Shown in pieces: positions 1 through 11,011 of a stretch of 64,000 nucleotides of DNA (position 1 is its first letter; every line of letters begins with the position of its first letter). Source of the stretch: Muscardinus avellanarius (lineage: Eukaryota > Chordata > Mammalia > Rodentia > Gliridae). The notes below the pieces were generated by a model. The model made no database searches. It saw nothing but the letters and a program-made list of their open reading frames with translations, and was not told the origin of the DNA. Location: assembly GCA_963383645.1 (NCBI GenBank), contig OY726560.1, forward strand, positions 81,759,593 to 81,823,592, read 5' to 3'. The translations under genes and the position numbers were made by a program.

Positions 1-1857
1 ACTAAAGATTCTAAAGGAAAGCACGGTTTCAGATTGCAAGGGCCTAATTACAGGGCCATAAGCAATCGCACAGCCTCTATTGATGCTTTCTGACTTTCCT
101 TGTTTGTACACATGGCTATTTTGGATGCTTCACAATAGTTCTTCATAATACGATGAGTATGATTTAATGTACCAATTTGGTCTCTAAATTCATCAATGTC
201 TTATGAAGTAAGGCTTTAATCAGCTCGACTAACCACATTGCATTTAAGTTGATATTGTTGCACATACCATATGAGAAATCATTAGTGATGGAGATAAATA
301 TTGGGCAACCCCCCAGAAATCCCAGGATTATAATATTCTTATTATGTAGCAGAAACCCACTAAAAGAAAAGTAAATCCAATATGCTAGCTAAAAAACCCT
401 ACTGGAGCCTCTTCTCCAAACCACTTTTTCCCCACTGCCTCAAACCACCTCACTTATGAGTTAGACATCACAGAGATCAGTTGAGTTCTGCTTAATCAGA
501 ATCCAGTAGCATGAGTTTTCCTGATTTCATTTTGATTGCAAAGATCCTTTTAATCAAAGAGAAATGTTTAGATTTTTTTCAAGACTAAGTTTTATTTTGC
601 GCAAAATGTTCTTTCTTTCACTGATTGGTCATTGTGCACATTACATCTCATTCTCTGACTCGGAGTCCAGATGTAGGGGAAGATGATCACTTTATTGAGT
701 CACTTTTTTCCAGAACAGTGATGATTTTATATGAATAAAATGAAGTTTAATAAATTGTCTGGTAATGCTAGGCTTATGAATAGAAATGTATAAAGCACAG
801 AAGAGGAAATCAATTCCTGGCAACCTAAAAATATACCAAAGGAAAAAAGAAACTGCAAAATTCTACAAGCTTGGCTGTTCTTTTTAGCAAACTTGTCAGG
901 CTTCTTGCCTGCCAGCGAGCTTTGTAACTGGGGCTGACTCAATCTCAGGAGTGAGGGTGACAGCTCTGTGTCATTCACCTTCTGACTGATATTCTACCAA
1001 ATGTGCTTGACAGACAGGCACCGTTTACTGTGAGAGGTTAATGTTACCCTTCTTTAAAATAAATAGTTTAATAAACAAAGCATCAAAACTGAGTTAAAGA
1101 AGCCTTGAATTTTTCAGTTTCAGACTCTCAATTCTTCAGCTCAAGAGAAAACAAAGATGGAAATGTAAGGAGCTTATTAGCTGTCCCTTCAAACTCTACA
1201 GGTTAGAAAATGCAGTGTTCTGAAAGTGAAAGCCTCAGGAAAAAATGTCTCACCTGGATTTTATTACAAGCTGAGACATGGACTGCTGGGAGCCAGACGT
1301 TTCTTTTCTGTGAAGGGAGGACTATGGAGATGTCTGTTGGATATCAGGGGGCAGATGTCATTTCATGACACTCAACCAACTTTAAAGGAAAGAATAATGG
1401 TAATGGTAGACAGTGATGCGAGCATAGTAGTAAAACAGTGTCAAAGCATCAAAGGACTTGTTTGGTAGAGATTTTGCCTCTGTATCTGTACCCTAGTCTC
1501 TTCTTTATTTCTTAGCCATCTTTTTTGGAACACTAGTTATGCTTGCTACCTCAACCCTCTCCTCTCAGCCCAGAACAAGACTTCTGGGCTAAACGACCAT
1601 CATCATCTGAGATTTCAACCTTGAAGCAATGCATGGATTGGCCCTTACTGTGACTCTGACTTCACTTGAATCTTCCTCCCATTCTTGCTATATAAAATCA
1701 TTTCTACTATTGTCCTGTGCTCACCTATAAGCATCAGCTTTGATGATTTCATGACTGGCAGATCATACAAGTCATCAAGTCATTTCTGGAAAGATGGCCC
1801 ACATAGGTCCAGATTTATATAATTTTATTGTTAGCAGCTGCCTTTTTTTCTTTTCAG
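1..1857. other. Unassigned unique DNA
   Basis: No gene, RNA or confident transposon is seen. Short open frames at 727-978 (minus) and 1226-1468 (plus) have no recognisable domain, and I see no splice or polyA context around them. They are best treated as chance. Confidence 0.5.
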
Positions 1858-2057
1858 TTTTTTTTTTTTTTGTGGTACTGGGTATGGAATCTCCATGATA
1901 TACTCCCAGGATGTTTTTATATTTTATTTGGAAACAGGGTCTCACTAAGTTGCTGAAAGCCTCACTAAGTAGCTGAGGCTGGCTTTGAACCTGTGCGATC
2001 CTCCTGTCTCAGCCTCCCAAGCACTGGGATTACAAACCTGAGCCACCACACCCAGCT
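1858..2057 (-). mobile_element. B1-dID dimeric SINE
   Basis: It reads in reverse: a poly-T run, then the dID unit (gtggtactgggtatggaatc), a T-rich linker, and the B1-like half ending in ccaccacacccagct. The B1 half carries tgtgcgatcctcctgtctca, a variant shared with the copies at 18897 and 47808. Confidence 0.85.
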
Positions 2058-2084
2058 AAAGTACTTTTTACTACCCAACATTAA

Positions 2085-2325
2085 TTGACTAGTTTACTGA
2101 GTACCAAGCACTGATCTATGCATTTTTCCTGAATTATCACAATGACTTTTTGGGATTTGGTCCTTTTGGGATATTATCTTCCTTTGACAAATGGGAAACT
2201 TGAGACCAGGAAAGGTCAAATAATAGCCTAAGAGCACACACATAGTAAGTAGGAGAGATAGGACTTGACCCAGATAGTCGGATCTCTAGCAGGTGTTCCT
2301 AATTAGTTAAAACACTGTGCTACCC
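2085..2325 (-). mobile_element. MIR SINE remnant
   Basis: Antisense MIR: it begins tactgagtaccaagcactga, has a degraded core with aaatgggaaacttgagacc, and continues into agcacacacatagtaagtag. It is strongly diverged, as expected for this ancient mammalian family. Confidence 0.65.
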
Positions 2326-3205
2326 ATGATAACATGGCCTTTTCAAAGGGTTAACTATAAAATCACAGTACAACATAAAATATTCTTGTTATTAAAGTCA
2401 TTTAGTTTTCTGACTCATAGAAAGTATATGATAAACCCATAAAGTTTTAGACACATGAGAAAATATGGAACAGATCAACATATTCTAGTGATAACCTATC
2501 TTATTAAACTTAATCATTGAGGAGCAGAAGATCTGGCTGTAATTTCTTTTCATTGTTTATGTATCTATAAAAATTAAAAAAGGGACTAGATATATGGTAG
2601 AAAACTTTCCTAGCATTCTTAAGGCCTAGGTTCAATCCCCAATACTTCAAGAAAAAATAAAAGAAAAAAAAATATATACTCATTTAACCTATTCTACAAA
2701 ATTTTACCACAACCTAGTGAAAATAAAATAATGTGTACTTATATATAATGAGAGGATAAATATAAACAAATATGCTTATAATACTATTCAATGATTTTCT
2801 TGAATCATTTTAATGATCTACATAAAGCTGTAATGGTATAATCTTTAAAACAAATTGTTTATTTTCTTTATTTTTTTATTGGTGCACTGTATTCATATAT
2901 CATAGTAGGATACATACTTTTGTAGACATACATGCACACTTTTCCCAGTCAGCCCCCACCCAATCCCCACCCCATTCTCTCCCTATCCCTACCACCCATG
3001 CTTGGCTTAGTAGTTGACATCTAGTATTATGGCAATTTATCTAAAATTAAAAATGATAATCTCACATAACAGTTTCATTTGTCTGATACCAAGCTTTTGA
3101 TGACTTAAAGATAACGTTTCAATATTTCTTTTTGCTTTCTTTCTTACCAGAGAATATTTTTTTCTATTTTTTAGGTGAAACTATTATATATTTATATATT
3201 TATTT

Positions 3206-3919
3206 TTCAGAAAAAAATCTATCCTAATATGGAATATGGAGTCTAGGTACCCAAAACGATCTTGAAAAAGAACAAAGCTAGAAGATATATATTTTCTGAT
3301 TTCAAACCATATAAAGCTACAATAATTGAAACAGTGTAGTACTGTTCTAAAGGCTGATATATAAACCAGTGGAGTTAAATAAAAGCCTAGAGCTAAATTC
3401 TTTCAAATATTGTCAAGTTATTTTTGACAATGTTTCCACAAACATTTGGTGGGGGAAATAATAATCTTTTAACTAAATATTGTTGAAAAATAATAATTAC
3501 ATGAAAAAGAATAAAATTGGACCCTTACCTAACACCATATACAAATATTAACTCAAAATAGATAAAAGACCTAAATATAAATCTTAAGACTATAAACTTT
3601 TAGAAGAAAATCTGGGTCATAAAACCTCACAACATTGAAATTGGCAGTGATTTCTTGGATGTGATTTCAATGGCACAGGCAACAGAAGAGTATACAAACT
3701 CCCTAAAACATAAAAAAAATATTGTATATCCAAAGACAATGTAAACAGAGTTAAAAGTTACTGATTGAATGGGATAAAATATTTCTAAATGCTATATCTG
3801 AAGGTATATTAATATTCCAACTAGAAATCCTAAAAATTAACAACAATAAAAGCAAACAATACCATTTAGAGATAGGTAAAAGACTAACATAAGTAATGAA
3901 TCTCCACAGATAACCAATC
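3206..3919 (+). other. Inverted L1 ORF2 3' fragment inside copy A
   Basis: Read on the plus strand this matches the 3' part of L1 ORF2 (ggacccttacctaacaccat, atggcacaggcaacagaaga, gaatgggataaaatatttct). It therefore lies opposite to ORF1 and the 3'UTR of the same element. It abuts the ORF1 stop codon directly. It is degraded and has no long open frame. Confidence 0.8.
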
Positions 3920-4835
3920 TTAGTTGTCTGTTGGATGGAAAATCTTGTTTCTTTGATTCTGTTGTGTGTTACCTATTTCTTCTTTGTAGTTAATGTCTTT
4001 GAGTATTTTCTCTAGTGCTGGTTTTGAAGACATAAATTTCTTCAGTTTCTGTTTGTTATGGAAGCTTCTTATTTCCCCATCTAATTTGATAGAAAGTTTT
4101 GCTGGGTAGGAAATTTTTGGCTGGAAGTTGTTTTCTTTCAGAGTTTGGAATATGTTACTCCAAGCCCTTCTGGCTCTCATGACTTGGTTTGGGAAGTCTG
4201 GAGTGATTCTAATTGGTTTGCCTCTGAATGTCACTTGGCCCTTTGTTTTTGTTGCCTTTAAGATTCTCTGCTTGGCTTCCACATTGGTCATTTTGACAAT
4301 TATGTGGCGTGGGGATCCTCTTCTCCGATCCTGTCTAAAGGGAGTTCTATAAGTTTCCTGGACCTGTGTATCAACCTCTTGCTCTATGTTTGGAAAATTT
4401 TCTGCTATTACTTCCTTGAAGAGATTGTTGATCCCTTTGGTTTCACTTTCTTTTCCCTCCTCTATTCCAATTATTCTTAGGTTAGCTCTCTTAAAATGGG
4501 CCCATATTTCTTCAATATCAGATTCCTGCTGTCGGATATTTTTTTCTAAATTATAAACTATGAGTTCATTTTTGGAATGATCATCTTCTAAGAGCGAGAT
4601 TTTATTCTCCATGTGGTCTAATCAGTTGTTTGTGCTTTGAATTGAGGCCTTTACTTCATTAATTGCATCCTTTATCTCTTTTTGGCTCTCTCTGAGTTCT
4701 TTTCGAAGCACCTCTATTATTTCTACAGTTATTTTCCTGATTTGATCTTCTAGAAATCTCTGATTTTGTTTTATCGGGTTCTGATGCTGTGGGGTTTTGG
4801 GCATTCATTGCTCCAGTATTATTCCTCTTTCCCAT
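3920..4835 (-). pseudogene. L1 ORF1 (copy A), broken
   Basis: Encodes an L1 ORF1p-like RNA-binding protein. It starts at the methionine of MGKRNN (4835), which matches the MGK start typical of L1 ORF1p. In order it has a short basic N-terminus, a coiled coil rich in E/K/I (RKELRESQKEIKDAINEVKA), an RRM region (NLRIIGIEEGKESETKGINN), and a C-terminal domain (RRGSPRHIIVKMTNVEAKQR, then YPAKLSIKLDGEIRSF). Breaks: a frameshift near 4770 and a nonsense codon at 4622-4624 (CGA to TGA by comparison with copy D). The C-terminal part is open for 230 codons. It is a dead copy. Confidence 0.85.
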
Positions 4836-5332
4836 AATTTCAGAAGTTTGTGCCTTGTCTGGGTTCTTCCCTTGGGTCACTATGACTTCCCTTAAGGTGT
4901 TCTGGATCTCGAGTCAGTATTATCTCGGACCCCACTACTCCTTTACTGGGTTGTATCACAGAGTCTCCTACCCAGAGAGTCGATAGAGGCTGCTTTAGAC
5001 TGTGGGGGGTGCCAGGTTGCACGTTCTCCTATGGTGTGATATCTCTGCCACTGCCCCTCCCCCACTGGGTCAAGTCCCAGGGAGTACAGTACTGGGATTT
5101 CTCCTCTATGGCCCGCAATTTGACTCACTGTTCTTGAGTACGCAGATGTAGCTGTACTGGACTCGCTGAATTCGCTGCTGCTGCCGCCTGTGGCAATATG
5201 GCGCCGCTGCTACGCCCTCGGCTATGGGGCTGGCCTTTTTCTTCTTGATTTTGATTTCTACTCTGAATCCCTTCAGCGTGTGCTGAGCTCGACCACTGGG
5301 AGCTTTAGATGCTCGTTTATTTTCTTGATTTT

Positions 5333-5543
5333 TTTTTTTTTTTTTGCAGTACTTAGGATGGGACCCAGGGGCATTCTACCTCCAAACTACACTCCAAGCC
5401 CTATTTTTTTATTCTTTATTTGGAGACAGGGTCTCACTGAGTCGAAAAGCATCTCACTAAGTAGCTGAGGCTGTCCTCGAACAGCTATCCTCCTGTCTCA
5501 GCCTCCCAAATGCTGGGATTACAAGCATGCACCACCACACCTG
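5333..5543 (-). mobile_element. B1-dID dimeric SINE at the 5' edge of copy A
   Basis: A poly-T run is followed by the dID unit (gcagtacttaggatgggacc) and the B1-like half ending caccaccacacctgg. It is flanked by gtttattttcttgatttt (5315) and gtttattttcttaatttt (5544). This is the same motif that flanks copy A, so the site was used at least twice. Confidence 0.85.
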
Positions 5544-5544
5544 G

Positions 5545-6003
5545 TTTATTTTCTTAATTTTAAGATGTATTTTTTAAACATTTTTATGTTTTTCAAAATA
5601 GTGGATACCTTATAATCAATGTGAACAGCTAATGTAGATTATTTATCTTCTTATGACCTTTCAAGAAGCCTTTATTATAACTATGTCACAGCATAGAATC
5701 TTAAAATAAAACGTAGCATTTTATATTTTATTACAATGTATAACACAAGATTTGCCTATATAATTGATTATTTTGACTACTGGATTTTCCCAAACCAGCA
5801 CTTATCTGTAATATAGGAAATACCAAATATGTTTTAAAATATGCATTTTAAAATCTAATGGTGTGTCTAGAGTTGGGTTTCTAACTACCAGTGCCCCATT
5901 AAAAGGAGCACGAGTTGATTCAAGGGGTAGTGCAAGATAAATTTAGAACACCTTGCTGTGTTTCAGTGAAAGGAAGTGATTGAAAAAATGATGGAGACCT
6001 GTC
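5545..6003. other. Unassigned AT-rich DNA between L1 copies
   Basis: No gene or confident repeat is recognised. It separates copy A from copy B, so these are two insertions and not one rearranged element. Confidence 0.4.
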
Positions 6004-6014
6004 CAAAGAGCAAA
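6004..6014. repeat. Target-site duplication of copy B, left
   Basis: caaagagcaaa is repeated at 11012-11022, after the A-rich tail. It brackets the whole 5-kb nested structure. Confidence 0.85.
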
Positions 6015-6862
6015 ATGGGGACTTCCGGGAAGATGGCGACTGAGAAAAGCAGCATTTATGAGTCCTGCTAAAACTCAATCTCTATTGCCACAAAATCAGC
6101 ACTTTTCATAGCTAGAAAACACTAGCAACAGAGAAATAAAAAATGTAAACACAAGGGACAGAGAAAAAAAGACTAGAAGAACAACCAGAGACCAGAAAAG
6201 AAATCAAGTCCACAATGTGGTGGCAGAGCTGCACCGGCATCATCTTTCTTCACAGCACTAGGCTCCAGAGAGGAAAGGTAAACAAGGAGCTGAAGTGAGC
6301 AGTTGTGGATCATTCAGGTGTAATTCAGCAGTTCTTTCAGCGCAAAGAACATCTAAAACTTCCAGTGGCCAAGCTCATCACGCCTTCCAGGGACTCAGAG
6401 CAGAGCTCAAAACCAGGAAAGAAAAACAGCCTCACCGCCGACGCGGCAGTGGCGCCATATTGCCAGCAGCGAGAGTGAGTTCACCATGCCCTGAGACAGC
6501 TCCTGATCAGCGTGTACAATAACCATGAGTAAAATTGTGGCTCCTAAAGGAGAAATCCCTGTACTGCACTCCCAGTGACTTGCACAGCTTTGAAAATCTC
6601 CTTAGGTCTGAGATTTTGCAATCCAACCCAGTGAAGGAGTAACAGTGGCAGAGATACCACACCCTAGTCACAGCTCACCATGGGAAAACGCCCAGGTTGG
6701 CATGCCCACGGTCAAGCGCAGCCTCGATTAACTACCTGGGTCTGAGACTTTGCAATACAACCCAGTAAAGGAGTAGTGGTGGCTGAGATTACCACAGACT
6801 CAAGATCCAGAGCACCCTAGTGAGGTCATAGTGACCTAGGGAAGGGACAAAATTCTGAAATC
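6015..6862 (+). promoter_or_regulatory. 5'UTR/promoter region of copy B
   Basis: Begins with gacttccgggaagatggcga, matching the start of copy D. AAGATGG at 6030-6036 resembles the YY1-type site found at the start of many L1 5'UTRs. A second such motif in reverse (ggcgccatattgcc) lies near 6450-6465. Promoter function is inferred from the position and the L1 precedent. Confidence 0.6.
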
Positions 6863-8007
6863 ATGGGAAAGAGGAACAGTAGAGCAATGAATGCACACAA
6901 CCCCATATTATCAGAACCTGATAACACAGAAATTTAGAGATCTCCAGAAGATCAAATCAGGAATATAACTGTATAAATATTACAGGACCTTTGAAAAGAA
7001 TTTAGAGAGAGTCTAAAAGAAATAAATGATGCGATCATTGAGGTAAAGGCCTCAATTCAAAGTATAAACGATTGATTAGACCACAAGGAGAATAGAATCT
7101 CGCTTTTAGAAGATGATCACTCCAAAAACTAATGCATAATTGATAAATTAGAAAAAAATCAGACAGCAGGAGTCTGACATTGAAGAAATATGGGCCCATT
7201 TTAAGAGAGCTAACCTAAGAATAATTGGAATAGAGGATGGAGAAGAAGGTGAAACCAAAGGGCTCAATAATCTCTTCAAAAGTAATAGGAGAAAAATTTC
7301 CAAACAGAGCAAGAGGTCGATACATAGGTCCAAGAAACTTATAGAACTCCCTTTAGACAGGATCGGAGAAGAGGATCCCCATACCACATATTTGTCAAAA
7401 TGACCAATGTGGAAGCCAAGCAGAGAATCTTAAAGGCAACAAAAACAAAAGGCCAAGTGACATTCAGAGGCAAACAAATCAGAATCACTCTAGCTGGGTG
7501 TGGTGGTGCACGCTTGTAATCCCCACGCTTGGGAGGCTGAGACAGGAGGATCGCACAGGTTAGAAGCCAGCCTCAGCTACTGAGTGAAGCTCTCAAGTAA
7601 CTTAGTGAGACCCTGTTTCCAAATCAAATATAAAATAGGTCTGAGAGCATAGCCCGGAGGTAGAAAGCCTCTGGGTTCTACTCCCAGTATCACACACACA
7701 CACACACACACACACAAATTTCACTCCAGACTTCTCAAACCAAGTCATGAAAGCCAGAAGGGCATGGAGTAATATATTCCAAACTCTGAAAGAAAACAAC
7801 TTCCAGCCAAAAATTTCCTACCCAGCAAAACTTTCTATCAAATTAGATGGAGAAATAAGAAGTTTTCATGACAAACAGAAACTGAAGGAATTTATGTCTT
7901 CAAAACCAGCGCTAGAGAAAATACTCAAAGAGATTAACTACAAAGAAGAAAAAGATAATACACACCAGAATCAGAGAAACAAGATTTTCCATCCAGCAGA
8001 CAACTAA
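6863..8007 (+). pseudogene. L1 ORF1 (copy B), broken and SINE-interrupted
   Basis: Starts at the ATG of a MGKRN-type N-terminus and ends at the same stop position as in copies A and D (8005-8007). It carries several indels and stops, plus a SINE at about 7490-7725 in the C-terminal RNA-binding region. The last 86 codons after the SINE remain open (KARRAWSNIFQTLKENNFQP onward). L1 ORF1p normally binds RNA as a trimer and acts as a nucleic-acid chaperone; this copy cannot make an intact protein. Confidence 0.85.
7490..7725 (+). mobile_element. B1-dID SINE inserted in ORF1 of copy B
   Basis: Sense SINE: gctgggtgtggtggtgcacg, B1 half, linker, dID unit, ending ggttctactcccagtatcac. The terminal CAC has expanded into a (CA)n run at about 7691-7718. 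ORF1 sequence resumes right after it. Confidence 0.88.
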
Positions 8008-8237
8008 GATTGGTTATCTTTGGAGATCCATTATTTATTTTAGTCTTTTACCTCTTTCTAAATTGTATTGTTTGCTTTTATTGTTGCTAATTTTTAGGAT
8101 TTCTAGTTGGAATATTAATATACCTTCAGATATAGCATTTGGAAATATTTTCCATTCTATTAGTAACTTTTAACTCTGTTTACATTGTCTTTGGATGTAC
8201 AATTTTTTTATTTTTTAGGAAGTTTGTTTATTCTTTT
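8008..8237 (-). other. Inverted ORF2 fragment of copy B, first part
   Basis: Begins at gattggttatctttgg immediately after the ORF1 stop, as in copies A and D. It reads as L1 ORF2 only on the minus strand. It is split by copy C and continues at 10204-10670. Confidence 0.78.
8225..8237. repeat. Target-site duplication of copy C, left
   Basis: tgtttattctttt here and again at 10191-10203. Removing copy C and one repeat restores the continuous inverted-ORF2 sequence of copy B. Confidence 0.88.
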
Positions 8238-9207
8238 TTTAAATTTTTTTTATTGGTGCACTGTATTCATACATTATAGTGGGATACAAACTTTTGTAGA
8301 CATACATGCACACATCGCCCAGTCAGCCCCCACCCAATCCCCACCCCATTCTCTCCCCATCCCTCCTTCCCATGCTTGGCTTAGTAGTTGACATCTAGTA
8401 TTATAGCAATTTATCCAAAATTAAAAATGATAATCTCACATAACAGTTTCATTTGTCTGATACCAAGCTTTTGATGACTTAAAGATAACATTTCAATATT
8501 TCTTTTTACTTTCTTTCTTACCAGAGAATTTTTTTTTCTATTTTTTTAGGTGAAACTATCATATATTTATATATTTATTTTTTAGAAAAAAAAATCTATC
8601 CTAATATGGAATATGGACTCTAGATACCCAAAACGATCTTGAAAAAGAACAAAGCTAGAAGATATATATTTTCTGATTTCAAACCATATAAAGCTACAAT
8701 AATTGAAACAGTGTAGTACTATTCTAAAGGCTGATATATAAACCATTGGAGTTAAATAAAAGCCTAGAGCTAAATTCATCCCTATATTGTCAAGTTATTT
8801 TTGACAAGGTTTCCACAAACATTTGGTGGTGGAAATAATAATCTTTTAACTAAATATTGTTGAAAAATAATAATTACATGGAAAAGAATAAAATTGGACC
8901 CTTACCTAATCCCATATACAAATATTAACTCAAAATAGATAAAAGACCTAAATATAAATCTTAAGACTATAAACTTTTAGGAGAAAATCTGGGTCATAAA
9001 ACCTCACAACATTGAAATTGGCAGTGATTTCTTGGATATGATTTCAATGGCACAGGCAACAGAAGAGTATACAAACTCCGTAAAAAATAAAAAAAAAATT
9101 GTATATCCAAAGACAATGTAAACAGAGTTAAAAGTTACTAATAGAATGGGATAAAATATTACTAAATGCTATATCTGAAGGTATATTAATATTCCACCTA
9201 GAAATCC

Positions 9208-9399
9208 TCACTTTACTTCATTAATTGCATCCTTTATCTCTTTTTGGCTCTCTCTGAGTTCTTTTCGAAGCACCTCTATTATTTCTACAGTTATTTTCCT
9301 GATTTGATCTTCTAGAAATCTCTGATTTTCTGTTTTATCGGGTTCTGATGTTGTGGGGTTTTGGGCATTCATTGCTCCAGTATTATTCCTCTTTCCCAT
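9208..9399 (-). pseudogene. L1 ORF1 N-terminal remnant (copy C)
   Basis: About 64 codons from MGKRNN through the start of the coiled coil (RKELRESQKEIKDAINEVK), then the deletion edge. The frame is still open over this part. No RRM or C-terminal domain is left. Confidence 0.82.
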
Positions 9400-10190
9400 G
9401 ATTTCGGAAGTTTGTGCCTTCTCTGGGTTCTTCCCTTGGGTCACTATGACTTCCTTTAAGGTGTTCTGGATCTCGAGTCAGTAGTATCTCAGACCCCACT
9501 ACTCCTTTACTGGGTTGTATCACAGAGTCTCCTACCCAGAGAGTCGATAGAGGCTGCTTTAGACTGTGGGGGGTGCCAGGTTGCATGTTCTCTTATGGCG
9601 TGATATCACTGCCACCGCCCCTCCCCCACTGGGTCAAGTCCCAGGGAGTACAGTACTGGGATTTCTCCTCTGTGGCCCGCAATTTGACTCACTGTTCTTG
9701 AGTACGCAGATGTAGCAGTACTGGACTTGGTGAATTCGCTTCTGCTGCCGCCGGTGGCAATATGGTGCCGCTGCTATGCCCTCGGCCATGAGGCTGGCGT
9801 ATTTCTTCTTGGTTTTAATTTCCACTCTGAATCCCTGCAGGGTGTGCTGAGCTCAGCCACCGGGAGCTTTAGATTTTACCTGCGGCAAGAAATCCCACAT
9901 GGCTGTTCCACAGCGGCTCACCTCGGCTTGCTGTAGCCGTCCGGTGAACTCGCTGCTGCCGCCGGCAGTATGGCGCTGCTGCCGCGTCCTAAGGTGTGAG
10001 GCCGGTGTATCTCCTCTGTGCCTCTGAGCTCTGTTCTCAGTCCACTTTCTCTCTGGAGCCTGGTGTTTTTTCGTTTCTCTGGTGATGGTGTTTTCTGGCT
10101 ATGAAAGGTGCTGATTTTGTGGTAATGGAGATTGGTTGTTAGCGGGGCTCTTAAGCCCCGCTTTTCTCGGTTGCCATCTTCCTGGATGTC
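9400..10190 (-). promoter_or_regulatory. 5'UTR/promoter region of copy C with two monomer-like repeats
   Basis: On the minus strand it starts gacatccaggaagatggcaa. Two YY1-like AATATGG/AGTATGG motifs lie near 9760 and 9968, about 200 bp apart, in GC-rich gctgctgccgccgg contexts. They correspond to the two imperfect repeats in copy D. Activity is inferred. Confidence 0.55.
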
Positions 10191-10203
10191 TGTTTATTCT
10201 TTT

Positions 10204-10670
10204 GTTGCCTGTGCCTTTGACATCATATCCAAGAAATCACTGCTAATTTCAATTTGTGAAGTTTTATACCCAGGTTTACTTCCAAAAGTTTATAGTCTTA
10301 AGATTTACATTTAGGATTTTTATCTGTTTTGAGTTAATATTTGTATATGTTTTAGGTAAGGGTCCAATTTTATTCTTTTTCATGTAATTATTATTTTTCA
10401 ACAATATTTAGTGAAAATATTATTTCCTTCACCAAATGTTCTTGAAAACCTCGTCAAAAATAACTTGACCATATATGGAAGAATTTATTTCTAGGCTTTT
10501 TATTTTACTCCACTGGTTTATATATCTGCCTTTATAGCAGTACTACACTGTTTCAATTATTGTAGCTTTATAAGATTTGAAATCAGAAAATGTACAACTT
10601 CTAGCTTTGTTCTTTTTTGAGATTGTTTTGGGTATTTAGAGTTCATATTCATGTTAGGATAGATTTTTTC
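10204..10670 (-). other. Inverted ORF2 fragment of copy B, second part
   Basis: Resumes with gttgcctgtgcctttgacat. It reads on the minus strand as the ORF2 C-terminal region (the caggcaac motif, the tagataaaagac-type segment, the tcaattattgtagctttata segment in antisense). It ends where the 3'UTR begins. Confidence 0.78.
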
Positions 10671-11011
10671 TGAAAAATAAATAAACGTATGATAGTTTCA
10701 CCTTAAAAAAAAGAAAAAAAAATCCTCTGGCAAGAAAGAAAACAAAAAGAAATATTGAAATGTTATCTCTAAGTGATCAAAACCTTGATATAAGACAAAT
10801 GAATCTGTTATGTGAGATTATCATTGTTAATTTTGGATAAATTGCTATACTATTAGATGTCAACCACTAAGCCAAGCATGGGAAGGAGGGATGTAGAGGG
10901 AATGGGGTGGGGACTGGGGTAGGGGCTAACTGGGTGATGTGTGCATGTATGTTTTTTACCCCATTATGATGTATAAATACAGTGGACCAATAAAAAAATT
11001 AATAAAAAAAA
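10671..11011 (+). other. L1 3'UTR and A-rich tail of copy B
   Basis: Contains the family's shared 3' end: ccactaagccaagcatggga, a G-rich tract, gtgcatgtatg, and a variant of accaataaaa. The same 3' end occurs on ordinary L1 fragments in this window (17073, 60853), which supports mobilisation by the L1 machinery. Confidence 0.8.

Larger units (their letters stand above)
2875..5314 (-). mobile_element. HAL1-like L1 derivative, copy A (5'-truncated)
   Basis: On the minus strand the order is partial 5'UTR (about 4836-5314), ORF1 (3920-4835), inverted ORF2 fragment (about 3206-3919), and 3'UTR with A-tail (2875-3205). About 315 bp of the 5' end seen in copy D is missing, so the copy is 5'-truncated. 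The flanking duplication is gtttattttctt at 2857 and 5315. ORF2 in sense orientation is absent. A SINE sits immediately beyond the 5' end and uses the same target motif. Family membership is clear from direct comparison with copies B, C and D. The HAL1-like label is an inference from the ORF1-only plan. Confidence 0.88.
8238..10190 (-). mobile_element. HAL1-like L1 derivative, copy C (nested, internally deleted)
   Basis: A minus-strand element inserted inside copy B. It has a full 5'UTR (9400-10190), only the N-terminal part of ORF1 (9208-9399), most of the inverted ORF2 fragment (about 8586-9207), and the 3'UTR (8238-8585). The middle, with the ORF1 C-terminal half and the ORF1/inverted-ORF2 junction, is missing with a sharp edge at about 9207. 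A 13-bp target duplication flanks it. It must be younger than copy B. Confidence 0.9.
6015..11011 (+). mobile_element. HAL1-like L1 derivative, copy B (full length, interrupted)
   Basis: A full-length plus-strand element begins ggggacttccgggaagatgg and ends caccaat/ggaccaataaaa plus a tail. Its own sequence covers 6015-8237 and 10204-11011. The rest is copy C (8238-10190) with its target duplication, and a SINE sits inside ORF1 at about 7490-7725. Order: 5'UTR 6015-6862, ORF1 6863-8007, inverted ORF2 fragment 8008-8237 plus 10204-10670, 3'UTR 10671-11011. The 11-bp duplication at 6004 and 11012 shows that one insertion event created it. It is more diverged than copy D, hence probably older. 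Confidence 0.9.

Noticed and set aside
9195..9215. Splicing as the cause of the copy C deletion
   Set aside because: The right side of the junction fits an AG acceptor, but the gtaaag donor-like bases are retained in the product, so the join does not follow the GT-AG rule.
8238..11011. Reading copies B and C as one inverted-repeat transposon
   Set aside because: Each has its own target duplication and a complete L1-type 5' and 3' end, which nested retrotransposition explains.
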